64,000 nt of DNA from Acetobacteraceae bacterium (GCA_027482245.1 JAIXWG010000038.1:1-64000), one strand, 5' to 3'. Shown: positions 8,739-16,901, counted from the first letter of the stretch. Notes: generated by a model from the letters alone, not told the origin. Numbers and translations: made by a program.

Positions 8739-9752
8739 ATGACCGACGACCAGAAGAACCTCGCCCGCCGCATGGTGCTGGGCGCCGCCGGCGCGGCGGT
8801 GCCGATGACGCTGGCGCAGCAAAGCGCGCAGGCGCAGCAGCAGCCGCCGGCCGCCAACCGGGATGGCCCGGCCGTGCTGGCGGACCCGCGCCAGAAATAT
8901 CCGCGCCCGCCCTTCCCGCGTCAGGAACAGCCCTGGCCGGGCCTGGCGTCCCGCATGGACCCGAAGCCGGACCATGGGGAGACCAGCTATCGCGGCAGCA
9001 ACAGGCTGGCCGGCCGCCGCGCGCTGATCACCGGCGGCGACAGCGGGATCGGGCGCGCGGCCGCCATCGCCTATGCGCGGGAGGGGGCCGATGTTGCCAT
9101 CAACTACCTCGAGGCCGAGGAGGAGGATGCGGCGGAGGTGGTGCGCCTGATCCGCGAGGCCGGGCGCAAGGTGGTCGCGATCCCGGGCGATTTGCGGCAG
9201 GAGGAATTCTGCACGCGGCTGGTGGAGCAGGCGGCGCGGGAGCTCGGCGGGCTCGACATCCTGGTGAACAACGCGGCGCGGCAGACGGCGCAGCAGTCGA
9301 TCGCCGACATCACGACCGAGCAGTTCGACAGCACGATGAAGACGAACCTCTACGCGCTGTTCTGGCTGACCAAGGCGGCGCTGCCGCACCTCAAGCCCGG
9401 CTCGGCCATCATCAACACGGCCTCCGTCGTCGCCTATGACCCGCCGGCCTCGCTGTTCGACTATGCCGGCACCAAGGCCGCGATCATCGCCTTCACGCGG
9501 TCGCTGGCGAAGCAGCTGGCGGCGCAGGGCATCCGGGTAAATGCGGTGGCGCCGGGGCCGTTCTGGACGCCGCTCCAGCCCTCTGGCGGGCAGCAGCCGG
9601 ATGCGCTGCCGCAGTTCGGCGCGCAGGCGCCGCTGGGCCGGCCGGGCCAGCCGGCGGAGCTGGCGCCCACCTATGTGCTGCTGGCCTCCGCGGAGGCGAG
9701 CTACACGACGGGCGACGTGCAGGGCGCGACGGGCGGCCAGCCCAACAGCTAG
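8739..9752 (+). CDS. SDR-family oxidoreductase with an N-terminal Arg-Arg leader
   Basis: A 337-residue NAD(P)-dependent short-chain dehydrogenase of the general-stress-protein-39/YghA type. Residues from about 90 form the SDR domain: the Rossmann motif TGGDSGIGRA, NNAA, and the catalytic Ser-Tyr-Lys set in NTASVVAYDPPASLFDYAGTK. A linker like that of relatives precedes it (QEQPWPGLASRMDPKPDHGE). Residues 9-34 (LARRMVLGAAGAAVPMTLAQ) look like a twin-arginine signal, which would export a cofactor-loaded enzyme. The substrate is unknown. Confidence 0.85.
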   Translation: MTDDQKNLARRMVLGAAGAAVPMTLAQQSAQAQQQPPAANRDGPAVLADPRQKYPRPPFPRQEQPWPGLASRMDPKPDHGETSYRGSNRLAGRRALITGGDSGIGRAAAIAYAREGADVAINYLEAEEEDAAEVVRLIREAGRKVVAIPGDLRQEEFCTRLVEQAARELGGLDILVNNAARQTAQQSIADITTEQFDSTMKTNLYALFWLTKAALPHLKPGSAIINTASVVAYDPPASLFDYAGTKAAIIAFTRSLAKQLAAQGIRVNAVAPGPFWTPLQPSGGQQPDALPQFGAQAPLGRPGQPAELAPTYVLLASAEASYTTGDVQGATGGQPNS

Positions 9753-9833
9753 GGGGGCGAACAGCCGAGGCTGCATCGCGCGCGGAATCCCGGCTAGGGT
9801 GGCGGAAACCATCCTGTCGGGGAGAGACGCGCG

Positions 9834-10691
9834 ATGTTCCGCAGCCTGGCTGCACTGGCCCTTGCCCTTCTGCCGGGCGCGGCGCTGGCCGCCTGCCCGG
9901 ACGTGCCATCGGTGGCGCGGTTGGCCTCCGCCATCCTGGACCGGCGGCCGGCGCCGCTGCCGGAAGGCCCGATGAGCATGGCGGATGCGCTGTGCGGCCG
10001 GGACCGGCTGGTGGCGGTGCTGGCGCAGCCCTGGGGCGACCAGGTCGGCTGGAAGGTGGGGCTGACCAACCCCGCCGCGCAGGCCCGCTTCGGCGTGCCG
10101 CATCCCGTGGCCGGCGCCATCTTCCACGGCACGCTCCGCGCCCGGTCCGGCGCCGAGTTCCCCGCCGATTTCGGCATCGTGCCCGTGGTGGAAAGCGACC
10201 TGCTGGTGCGGGTCAGGGATGAGGGCGTGAACGAGGCGGGGGATGACCCCGTCGCGCTGCTCCGGCACCTCGATGCCGTGATCCCCTTCATCGAATTGCC
10301 GGACTTGGTGCATGGCGGCAACGCGCCCTGGTCCGGGCCGCTGCTGGTCTCCATCAATGTCGGCGCGCGCTTCGGGGTGGTGGGGGAGGAGATCGCCGTG
10401 CAGGCGACGCCCGAATTCGCCGCGGCGCTCGCTTCGATGACCGTGACGCTGGCGGATGACACGCGGGAGCTGTCGCGCGCCCCGGGTAGCGCGCTGCTCG
10501 GCCATCCGCTGAACGCGCTGGCCTGGCTCGTGCGCGACCTGCGGGAGCAGGGGCGGCGGCTGCGGGCGGGGGATACCGTCTCGCTGGGCGGCTTCTCCCC
10601 GGCGCTGCCGGTGCAGGCGGGGCGGAGCTACACGGCGACCTATGCGGGGCTGGTGGCGCAGCCCGTGAGCGTGACGGTGCGCATCCGTTGA
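9834..10691 (+). CDS. Exported 2-keto-4-pentenoate hydratase-like protein
   Basis: A 285-residue protein whose body matches the hydratase/decarboxylase branch of the fumarylacetoacetase fold (MhpD type), with GWKVGLTNPAAQARFG, GAIFHGT, VESDLLVRV and FIELPDLV. Cytoplasmic members hydrate 2-hydroxypentadienoates in meta-cleavage pathways. Unlike them, this protein begins with a convincing signal peptide (MFRSLAALALALLPGAALA, then ACPDVPS), so it is predicted periplasmic. No other ring-cleavage genes are nearby. Its stop overlaps the TTG start of nadD, suggesting co-translation. The function is uncertain. Confidence 0.75.
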   Translation: MFRSLAALALALLPGAALAACPDVPSVARLASAILDRRPAPLPEGPMSMADALCGRDRLVAVLAQPWGDQVGWKVGLTNPAAQARFGVPHPVAGAIFHGTLRARSGAEFPADFGIVPVVESDLLVRVRDEGVNEAGDDPVALLRHLDAVIPFIELPDLVHGGNAPWSGPLLVSINVGARFGVVGEEIAVQATPEFAAALASMTVTLADDTRELSRAPGSALLGHPLNALAWLVRDLREQGRRLRAGDTVSLGGFSPALPVQAGRSYTATYAGLVAQPVSVTVRIR

Positions 10692-11290
10692 CCATCAATG
10701 CGTGGGGTGACCGGCGGCGCCGGCGGATCGGGCTGCTGGGCGGCAGCTTCAACCCGGCGCATGCGGGGCACCGGCATGTGGCGCAGGTGGTGCGCCGCGC
10801 GCTGCGGCTGGACGAGGTGTGGCTGCTGGTCTCGCCTGGCAATCCGCTGAAGCCGCGCGCCGGCATGGCGCCCTTCGCGCAGCGGCTGGCGAGTGCGCGG
10901 CGGATCGCCGATGGGCGGCGGATCGTGGCGACGGATATCGAGGCGCGGCTGGGCACGCGCTACAGCATCGCGACGCTGGCGGCGCTGCGCCGGCGCTTCC
11001 CGCGCAGCCGCTTCGTCTTCGTCATCGGCGCCGACAACCTGGTGCAGCTGCCGCGCTGGCAGGGCTGGACGCGGCTGGCGGCGCGGACTCCGCTGGCGGT
11101 ATTGCCGCGTCCGGGCTGGACAAGACGGGCGCTGGCGGGCAAGGCGGCGCATCGGATGGCGCGCCACCGGCGCCGCCCTGCAGCGTTACTGTCGGGGCCT
11201 CGCCCGGCGCATGCCCCCTGGTCCTTCGTGCCGGCGACCGAGCACGCTGCCTCTGCCACCGCGATCCGGGCGGCGATGGGCGCGGCGTGA
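10688..11290 (+). CDS. nadD: Nicotinate-nucleotide adenylyltransferase
   Basis: Transfers AMP from ATP to nicotinate mononucleotide in NAD synthesis. The 200 residues show the nucleotidyltransferase signature GLLGGSFNPAHAGHRHVA, SPGNPLKP, VFVIGADNLVQLPRW and the C-terminal ATAIRAAM (ISSTxIR-like). The start is TTG at 10688, overlapping the previous stop as TTGA; no ATG or GTG occurs in frame before the nucleotide-binding motif. It is followed by rsfS and rlmH, a conserved order. Confidence 0.93.
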   Translation: MTINAWGDRRRRRIGLLGGSFNPAHAGHRHVAQVVRRALRLDEVWLLVSPGNPLKPRAGMAPFAQRLASARRIADGRRIVATDIEARLGTRYSIATLAALRRRFPRSRFVFVIGADNLVQLPRWQGWTRLAARTPLAVLPRPGWTRRALAGKAAHRMARHRRRPAALLSGPRPAHAPWSFVPATEHAASATAIRAAMGAA

Positions 11291-11330
11291 GGGTGGCCGA
11301 TGTGCTAGGTTTGTCGAGACAGATCGTTCT

Positions 11331-11348
11331 GGAGAGGAGGCGGCCATC
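11331..11348 (+). promoter_or_regulatory. Strong Shine-Dalgarno facing an ATC codon (rsfS)
   Basis: The purine run ggagaggagg at 11331-11340 is the best ribosome-binding site in the nadD-rsfS gap. At normal spacing the in-frame codon is ATC at 11346, not ATG/GTG/TTG. The first conventional start in this frame is GTG at 11391. It may mark a non-AUG start as known for infC. Confidence 0.4.
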
Positions 11349-11390
11349 GCCCGCACGCCCAAGACCCCCGCGGAGCCCGTCGGGGACGAA

Positions 11391-12506
11391 GTGAAGCCGA
11401 AGCGCGCGACGAAGGCCGCCGCGACGACGAAGACGGCTGCGAAGCCGAAGGCCGCGGCGAAGCCCAAGGCCAGCGCTGCCAAGGCGGCTGCGAAGCCGAA
11501 GGCGAGTGCTGCCAAGGCGCCGGCGAAGGCCGCGGCGAAGCCCAAGGCGACTGCGAAGCCGAAGGCGAGTGCTGCCAAGGCGCCGGCGAAGGCCGCGGCG
11601 AAGCCGAAGGCGAGCGCTGCCAAGGCGCCGGCGAAGGCCGCGGCGAAGCCCAAGGCGAGTGCTGCCAAGGCGCCGGCGAAGGCCGCGGCGAAGCCCAAGG
11701 CGAGCGCTGCCAAGGCACCGGCGAAGGCTGCCGCGAAGCCGAAGGCGTCTGCGGCCAAGGCGCCGGCGAAGGCCGCGGCGAAGCCGAAGGCGACCGCCGC
11801 CAAGGCGCCGGCGAAGGCCGCTGCGAAGCCGAAGGCGACGGCCGCCAAGGCCCCGGTGAAGGCCACGGCGAAGCCCAAGGCGACCGCTGCCAAGGCGCCC
11901 GCCAAGGCCGCGCCGAAGCGCAAGGCCGCGGCGCCCGAGCCGGCGGCCGAGGCCGTCGCGCCGCCGGTCGAGGAGGCTGCGCCCGCCCCGGAGCCGGTCC
12001 CCGAACCCGCGCCCGAGCCCGCGCCCAAGCCCGCCAAGGCGAAGTCGCCGCGCCCCGCCCGCGCCAAGGCGGAGAAGCGGGAGAAGGTGCCCCTCGCCCT
12101 GCTCGACCGCCTGGTGGAAGCCGCCCGCAAGTCGCTCGACGAGGACAAGGCGGAGGACATCGCCATCCTCGACGTTACCGGCCGGGCGGACTACGCCGAC
12201 CGCCTGGTGATCGCGACGGGCCTGTCAGACCGCCAGATCCAGGCGATGGCCAGCCACCTCGAGGACGCCTTCGAGAAGGAAGGCATGAAGCTCCGCCGCG
12301 ACGCCACCCAGGCCTCCCCGGACTGGGTGCTGATCGATGCGGGCGACCTGGTCATTCACCTCTTCAAGCCGGAAGCCCGCCAGCTCTACGCGCTGGAGCG
12401 GATGTGGGGCCCGGACAGCCCCGGCGCCTCCACGATGGACCGCACGCCGCTGCCGGATGACGGCAGCGTGCCGGAGCCGGGCATCGAGGACGACGACGAA
12501 GAGTGA
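11391..12506 (+). CDS. rsfS: Ribosomal silencing factor RsfS with a lysine/alanine-rich N-terminal tail
   Basis: The last 140 residues are a normal RsfS/YbeB domain (from [20 protein letters not shown] near base 12090 through [14 protein letters not shown]). RsfS binds protein L14 and blocks subunit joining when nutrients are low. About 230 residues precede it, against almost none in most relatives. They are built from nine or so copies of a 15-residue unit ([15 protein letters not shown]), then a Pro/Glu/Ala stretch. The tail resembles histone H1-like or AlgP-type tails and should be disordered and strongly basic. GTG 11391 is the first conventional start, but a strong Shine-Dalgarno points to ATC at 11346. 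It lies between nadD and rlmH, and rlmH overlaps its stop. Confidence 0.85.
   Translation: MKPKRATKAAATTKTAAKPKAAAKPKASAAKAAAKPKASAAKAPAKAAAKPKATAKPKASAAKAPAKAAAKPKASAAKAPAKAAAKPKASAAKAPAKAAAKPKASAAKAPAKAAAKPKASAAKAPAKAAAKPKATAAKAPAKAAAKPKATAAKAPVKATAKPKATAAKAPAKAAPKRKAAAPEPAAEAVAPPVEEAAPAPEPVPEPAPEPAPKPAKAKSPRPARAKAEKREKVPLALLDRLVEAARKSLDEDKAEDIAILDVTGRADYADRLVIATGLSDRQIQAMASHLEDAFEKEGMKLRRDATQASPDWVLIDAGDLVIHLFKPEARQLYALERMWGPDSPGASTMDRTPLPDDGSVPEPGIEDDDEE
11500..11925 (+). repeat. 45-base tandem repeat inside rsfS
   Basis: About nine near-identical 45-base units encode PKA(S/T)[11 protein letters not shown]. Third-position differences between units (aag/gag, agt/agc) show the copies are not all recent. 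It is a coding tandem repeat and likely to vary in length between strains. Confidence 0.85.
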
Positions 12507-12973
12507 GCCGGTCGGTCGGCCTTCTCGCCATCGGGCGCATCAAGCCCGGGCCGGAGAAGGCGCTGTTCGACCAGCACGCGGCGCGGCTGCGCCCCGCGCT
12601 GGTCGTGACGGAGCTGCCGGAAGGGCAGGGGGCGAATGCCGCCGAGATCCGGCGGCGGGAGGGCCAGGCGATCCTGGCCGCGCTCCCGCCCCAGGCCTTC
12701 GCGGTGGCGATGGACCTCGGCGGCCAGGCGCCGACCAGCGAGGCCTTCGCCGCGCTGGTCGAGCGATGGGAGGGCCTGGCCCGGCCCATCACCTTCCTGA
12801 TCGGCGGCGCGGAGGGGCTGGACCCCGCCGTGCTGGCCCGGGCGGATCACCGCCTGTCGCTCGGCCCGCTGACCTGGCCGCATTTCCTGGTGCGCGGCCT
12901 GCTGGCGGAGCAGCTGTTCCGCGCGCAGGCGATCCGCACCAACCACCCCTATCACCGGGCCTGGCGGCCCTGA
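12503..12973 (+). CDS. rlmH: 23S rRNA (pseudouridine1915-N3)-methyltransferase
   Basis: A 156-residue SPOUT methyltransferase that methylates pseudouridine 1915 in helix 69 of 23S rRNA on the 70S ribosome. The trefoil-knot SAM site is visible as [12 protein letters not shown] and [24 protein letters not shown], ending in HPYHRA. The start is GTG at 12503, overlapping the rsfS stop (GTGA). Length is normal, and the nadD-rsfS-rlmH order is widely conserved. Confidence 0.95.
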   Translation: MSRSVGLLAIGRIKPGPEKALFDQHAARLRPALVVTELPEGQGANAAEIRRREGQAILAALPPQAFAVAMDLGGQAPTSEAFAALVERWEGLARPITFLIGGAEGLDPAVLARADHRLSLGPLTWPHFLVRGLLAEQLFRAQAIRTNHPYHRAWRP

Positions 12974-13014
12974 TACCGACGGCCGCTTGCTGCGGCTCGT
13001 CGGTATCATTTTCT
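12971..13014 (+). terminator. Rho-independent terminator of the nadD-rsfS-rlmH operon
   Basis: Arms tgataccgacg and cgtcggtatca enclose an inner gccgc/gcggc stem with a ttgct loop, followed by ttttctt. The 5' arm begins with the rlmH stop codon itself. It is the clearest classical terminator in the window. Confidence 0.85.
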
Positions 13015-13188
13015 TGCCCTCAGGCGCCGGGCGCGCGCTCCGCGCGCTTGGCTCGTCGTGCCGAAGGCACGCCTGCGGCGTGACGCATAAGCGGCGGGCC
13101 GCGTTCCGGGACCCCATGCACGTTGCGGAGCAACGCGCATGGGCACCCGTCGCGGTCTCGGCCGGCTTCACCGGCCGCAGGTCGCTCC
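13015..13188 (+). repeat. Mosaic palindromic repeat, copy A
   Basis: Opens with TGCCCTCA, then a TCC-loop hairpin with arms gcgcgc (13033-13047), TTGGCTCG, a cgtgcc-gaa-ggcacg hairpin, GCATAAGCGGC, a longer imperfect hairpin around 13118-13146, and a cggccgg-cttca-ccggccg hairpin. A block of about 50 bases around TTGGCTCGTCGTGCCGAAGG is identical to copy D. It fills the rlmH to VOC-gene spacer; no gene was found in it. Confidence 0.8.
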
Positions 13189-13201
13189 ATGATGCCGTCC
13201 A

Positions 13202-13576
13202 TCAGTCCAGCGCCTGCGCCATCATCAGCCGGTGCCCCTCCGGGAAGGCCACCACCATCTCCCGCATCCCGTGCGGGCGGTCGCTCGGCGGGTTCAGGAT
13301 GAGGGCGCCGTTGCGAGAGAATTCGGCGTGGAGGGCGTCGATGTCATCGACCTCCAGGTAGCCGAACCAGCTGTGGTCGCCGGTCTCCGCGGCCGGCAGG
13401 GCGTCCGGGCAATGACCCATCATCAGCCGCACGGCGCCCCGCGTCAGCAGCCGCCAGCCCGTCATCTCCGTCCAGCCCAGCTCGAAGCCCAGCGCATCCC
13501 GCGCATAGGCGGCGCTGGCGTCGAGGTCCTTCACCGCCAGCACGAAGGCGAAGGGGCGCATCGTCTCGTCATCCAT
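13202..13576 (-). CDS. VOC/glyoxalase-superfamily protein
   Basis: A 124-residue single-domain vicinal-oxygen-chelate protein: FAFVLAVKDLDASAAYARDALGFE at the start, HSWFGYLEVDDIDALHAEF in the middle and MVVAFPEGHRLMMAQ at the end. Members are metal-dependent lyases, isomerases, dioxygenases or antibiotic-binding proteins; which applies here cannot be read. It is divergent from the NnrU gene. The start at 13576 has a ggag 9 bases upstream; a second ATG at 13561 is possible. Confidence 0.8.
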   Translation of the reverse strand: MDDETMRPFAFVLAVKDLDASAAYARDALGFELGWTEMTGWRLLTRGAVRLMMGHCPDALPAAETGDHSWFGYLEVDDIDALHAEFSRNGALILNPPSDRPHGMREMVVAFPEGHRLMMAQALD

Positions 13577-13665
13577 GGGCGTCGGCTCCTGCTGTCGCGG
13601 ATCAACCTGCCCGCGGGGCCGCGCTTCGGCTACCCTGGCGGGAACACCACGCCGGAGTGCCCCGC

Positions 13666-14346
13666 ATGTTCACCCTGTTGATCCTCCTCGCCCTCGCCTG
13701 GGTCGGCGTCCATGTCGGCATCGCGGGCACCGCCATGCGCGGCCGGCTGGTGGCCGCGATGGGGGAGAAGAAGTTCGTCCTGGTCTATTCGATCCTGTCC
13801 TTCCTGCTAATCTATTTCATGGTCTTTGCCTGGCGGCGGTCGGAGACCACCTTCCTCTGGGCCGCGCCGGCGGAGCTGCGCTGGGTGCTGGCCTTCCTGA
13901 TGCTGCCGGTCTTCATCCTGTTCATGGCCAGCCACAAGCGGAACCCGACCGCCTTCGGCAACAAGGGGCTGGGGGAGGAGGCGCGCGGCATCCAGCGCAT
14001 CACGCGCCACCCCATGCTCTGGTCCTTCGGCGGCTGGGCGGTGATCCACATGATCGGCAATGGCGACACCGCGGCGCTGGTCTTCTTCGGCGCCTTCGCG
14101 GTGACGGCCTTCCTCGGCATGCCGTCCATCGACGCCAAGCTGGCGGCGCGGCACCCGGAGGCCTGGCCGCGCTTCGCCGCCCAGACCTCCATCCTGCCCT
14201 TCGGCGCCATCGCGCAAGGGCGGAACCGGCTGGTGCTGCGGGAGATCGGGCTGATGCCGCCGCTGGTGGGGCTGCTGATCTGGGCGGCGCTGCTGCATTT
14301 CCACCGCGGCATCTTCGGCGTGCCGGTCCTGCTGTTCGGCGGTTGA
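13666..14346 (+). CDS. NnrU-family integral membrane protein
   Basis: A 226-residue polytopic membrane protein with about six hydrophobic segments. The NnrU/isoprenylcysteine-methyltransferase-like core motif GIQRITRHPMLWSFGGWAVIHM lies near residue 110, followed by the FLGMPSIDAKLAARHPEAW segment. NnrU was named for its location near denitrification genes; relatives are implicated in zeta-carotene isomerisation or nitrogen-oxide metabolism. No denitrification genes are here. ATG 13666 is preferred to GTG 13657 because a cggag Shine-Dalgarno sits 8 bases upstream of the ATG. Confidence 0.85.
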   Translation: MFTLLILLALAWVGVHVGIAGTAMRGRLVAAMGEKKFVLVYSILSFLLIYFMVFAWRRSETTFLWAAPAELRWVLAFLMLPVFILFMASHKRNPTAFGNKGLGEEARGIQRITRHPMLWSFGGWAVIHMIGNGDTAALVFFGAFAVTAFLGMPSIDAKLAARHPEAWPRFAAQTSILPFGAIAQGRNRLVLREIGLMPPLVGLLIWAALLHFHRGIFGVPVLLFGG

Positions 14347-14411
14347 TCACGATGCCTTGAAATCGCCTCTGGCTGTCGCCATTCCCTGCGGCAACCGGGG
14401 GTATCGATTCG

Positions 14412-15269
14412 ATGCAGGAAGTCCTGACGGCGGCGGATGCCGATTCGTCGCCGCGCGCGCGCCTCGCGCGCTTCATCTTCTCCAGCCGCTTCCAGCATGG
14501 CGTCACCGCGCTGATCCTGCTGAACGCGGTGACGCTGGGGCTCGAGACCTCGGACAGCGTCATGGCGGCCTGGGGCGGGCCGCTGGTGGCGGTGGACCAG
14601 GTGCTGCTGTGGGTGTTCACGGCGGAACTGGCGCTGCGCATCTACGCCTTCCGCGGCCGCTTCTTCCGCGACCCCTGGGGCATCTTCGACCTGATCGTGG
14701 TGGGCATCGCCTGGGCGCCGGCCAGCGGCCCGCTCTCCGTGCTGCGGGCGCTGCGCGTGCTGCGGGTGCTGCGGCTGGTCAGCGTGGTGCCGTCGCTCCG
14801 CAACGTGGTGGAGGCGATGCTGGCGGCGCTGCCGGGCATGGGCAGCATCGTGCTGCTGATGGCGCTGATCTTCTACGTCTTCGGCGTGATGGCGACGAAG
14901 CTGTTCGGCGACGTGATGCCGGAGCAGTTCGGCGACCTCGGCACCGCGCTGTTCACGCTGTTCCAGCTGATGGCGATGGATGATTTCGGCAATGTCGTGC
15001 GCCAGGCGATGGAGCATGTGCCGCTGGCCTGGCTGTTCTTCTTCCCCTTCACCATCCTGGCCACCTTCGTGGTGCTGAACCTCTTCATCGGCGTGATCGT
15101 GGAGAGCATCCAGACGCTGCGCGAGCAGCGCGACGCCCCCGATGCCCGCGCGGCGGAGGTCGCGGCGGCGGCGGCGCGGAGCGAGGCGCAGCTCGATGCG
15201 CAGATGCTGCTGCAGGAGATGCGGGCGCTGCGCGCGGAAGTCGCGGCGCTGCGCGCGGGAAGGAGTTGA
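14412..15269 (+). CDS. Bacterial voltage-gated cation channel with an Asp-Asp selectivity filter
   Basis: A 285-residue six-helix channel subunit of the NaChBac/BacNav type, expected to form tetramers in the inner membrane. S1-S3 lie at about 30-104. S4 (VLRALRVLRVLRLV) has gating arginines at 112, 115, 118 and 121. S5 is about 143-167, the pore helix LFTLFQLM is 180-187, S6 is about 205-235 and a C-terminal coiled coil 245-282. Sodium channels have TLESW after the pore helix; here it is AMDDF, with Asp190 and Asp191 at the Glu-Ser positions and one residue fewer before S6. Paired acidic residues suggest divalent (Ca) preference, but this is inference. It stands alone upstream of gpmI. Confidence 0.88.
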   Translation: MQEVLTAADADSSPRARLARFIFSSRFQHGVTALILLNAVTLGLETSDSVMAAWGGPLVAVDQVLLWVFTAELALRIYAFRGRFFRDPWGIFDLIVVGIAWAPASGPLSVLRALRVLRVLRLVSVVPSLRNVVEAMLAALPGMGSIVLLMALIFYVFGVMATKLFGDVMPEQFGDLGTALFTLFQLMAMDDFGNVVRQAMEHVPLAWLFFFPFTILATFVVLNLFIGVIVESIQTLREQRDAPDARAAEVAAAAARSEAQLDAQMLLQEMRALRAEVAALRAGRS

Positions 15270-15284
15270 CCACGCTCCGCGTGG
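15270..15284 (+). terminator. Stem-loop after the channel gene
   Basis: Six-base arms ccacgc and gcgtgg with a tcc loop start directly at the stop codon of the channel gene. Weak candidate with no T-tract. Confidence 0.3.
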
Positions 15285-15350
15285 GGGTGGCGAATTGACC
15301 ACCCGTGGCGTCGGGGGGTAGGCACCACCACCCCCGCCGGAGACCGCGCC

Positions 15351-16901
15351 ATGCCCGCACCCGCCCGCCGCCCCGTGATGCTCGCCATCCTCGATGGCTG
15401 GGGCTGGAGGGAGGAGGTGGCGGACAATGCCGTGCGCCAGGCCACGACCCCATGCTTCGACGCGCTGTGGCAGGCGGGGCCGCGGAATTTCCTGCACACC
15501 TCGGGCCTCGATGTCGGGCTGCCCGCGGGGCAGATGGGCAATTCGGAGGTCGGGCACCTCAACATCGGGGCCGGGCGCGTGGTGATGCAGGATTTGGTGC
15601 GCATCGACGCCGCCTGCGCGGATGGGTCGATCGCGACGCTGCCGGCCTTCACCGCGCTGCTGGCGAAGCTGAAGGCCAGCGGCGGCCGGCTGCACCTGAT
15701 GGGGCTGCTCTCCACCGGCGGCGTGCACAGCCACCAGGACCATGCGGTGGCGCTGGCCAGGGCCGCGACGGCGCAGGGCATCACCGTGCTGGTCCATGCC
15801 TGGACGGATGGGCGCGACACCGCGCCCGACAGCGCCGCGGGCTTCGTGCGGGATTTCGAGGCGAGCCTGCCCGCGGGGGCGGCCATCGCGACGGTCTGCG
15901 GCCGCTACTTCGCGATGGATCGCGACAATCGCTGGGAACGCGTCTCCCAGGCCTATGACGTGATGGTGACGGGCAAGGGCGCGCGGCACCCGACGGCGCA
16001 GGCCGCCATCGCCGCGGCGCATGCGGCGGGCAAGACGGACGAGTTCATCCCCGCCGCCGCCATCGGCGACTACGGGCTGCGCGCGGATGGCGACCGGGAC
16101 GGCATGCGCCACGGGGATGCCGTGCTGTGCTTCAACTTCCGCGCCGACCGGGTGCGGGAGATCATGACGGCGCTGCTCGACCCCTCCTTCACCGGCTTCG
16201 TGCCGGAACCCACGGTGCGCTTCGTGGCCGCGGCGGGGCTGACCGAATACAGCAACGCGCTGGCGCCCTTCATGGCCGCGCTGTTCCCGCCGCAATCGAT
16301 GGAGGACATCCTGGCCGCCGTCGTCTCCCGCGCCGGGCTGAAGCAGCTGCACATGGCGGAGACGGAGAAGTATCCGCATGTCACCTACTTCCTGAATGGC
16401 GGCGAGGAAGCGGCCTATCCCGGGGAGGACCGGGTGATGGTCGCCTCCCCCAAGGTCGCGACCTATGACCTCCAGCCGCAGATGTCGGCGCCGGAGCTGG
16501 CGGAGAAGGCGGTCACGGCGATCGAATCCGGCGCCTATGACCTGATCGTGCTGAACTTCGCCAATGCCGACATGGTGGGCCATACCGGCAGCCTGGAAGC
16601 CGCCATCAAGGCGTGCGAGGCGGTGGATGCGGGCCTGGCGCGCATCGCCGGCGCGGTGCGGGAAGCGGGTGGCTGCCTGCTGGTGACGGCCGACCACGGC
16701 AATGCGGAGATGATGCGCGACCCCGTCACGGGCGGGCCGCATACCGCCCACACGACGAACGTCGTCCCCGTGCTGCTGATGGGCGCGCCGGAGGGTGCCA
16801 CGCTGGCCGAGGGCCGCCTGGCCGACCTGGCGCCGACGCTGCTGGCGCTGCTCGGCCTGCCGCAGCCCGCCGCGATGACGGGGCGGTCGCTGCTCAGGTA
16901 G
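15351..16901 (+). CDS. gpmI: 2,3-bisphosphoglycerate-independent phosphoglycerate mutase
   Basis: Interconverts 3- and 2-phosphoglycerate in glycolysis and gluconeogenesis through a phosphoserine intermediate and two Mn ions. The 516 residues are full length. Metal-site motif AILDGWGW is at 12, the phospho-acceptor Ser65 sits in GQMGNSEVGHLN, the transferase domain follows (GVHSHQDH, FNFRADRVREI), and the phosphatase domain ends with NFANADMVGHTG and TADHGNAEMM. It starts at 15351 after a short spacer. Confidence 0.96.
   Translation: MPAPARRPVMLAILDGWGWREEVADNAVRQATTPCFDALWQAGPRNFLHTSGLDVGLPAGQMGNSEVGHLNIGAGRVVMQDLVRIDAACADGSIATLPAFTALLAKLKASGGRLHLMGLLSTGGVHSHQDHAVALARAATAQGITVLVHAWTDGRDTAPDSAAGFVRDFEASLPAGAAIATVCGRYFAMDRDNRWERVSQAYDVMVTGKGARHPTAQAAIAAAHAAGKTDEFIPAAAIGDYGLRADGDRDGMRHGDAVLCFNFRADRVREIMTALLDPSFTGFVPEPTVRFVAAAGLTEYSNALAPFMAALFPPQSMEDILAAVVSRAGLKQLHMAETEKYPHVTYFLNGGEEAAYPGEDRVMVASPKVATYDLQPQMSAPELAEKAVTAIESGAYDLIVLNFANADMVGHTGSLEAAIKACEAVDAGLARIAGAVREAGGCLLVTADHGNAEMMRDPVTGGPHTAHTTNVVPVLLMGAPEGATLAEGRLADLAPTLLALLGLPQPAAMTGRSLLR

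Noticed and set aside
11500..11925. Regular tandem repeats as a possible CRISPR array
   Set aside because: The 45-base units are contiguous with no unique spacers and encode an in-frame repeated peptide.
12971..13200. Small open frames across the rlmH to VOC spacer
   Set aside because: The stretch is a terminator plus repeat copy A; the frames simply read through palindromes and have no ribosome-binding sites.
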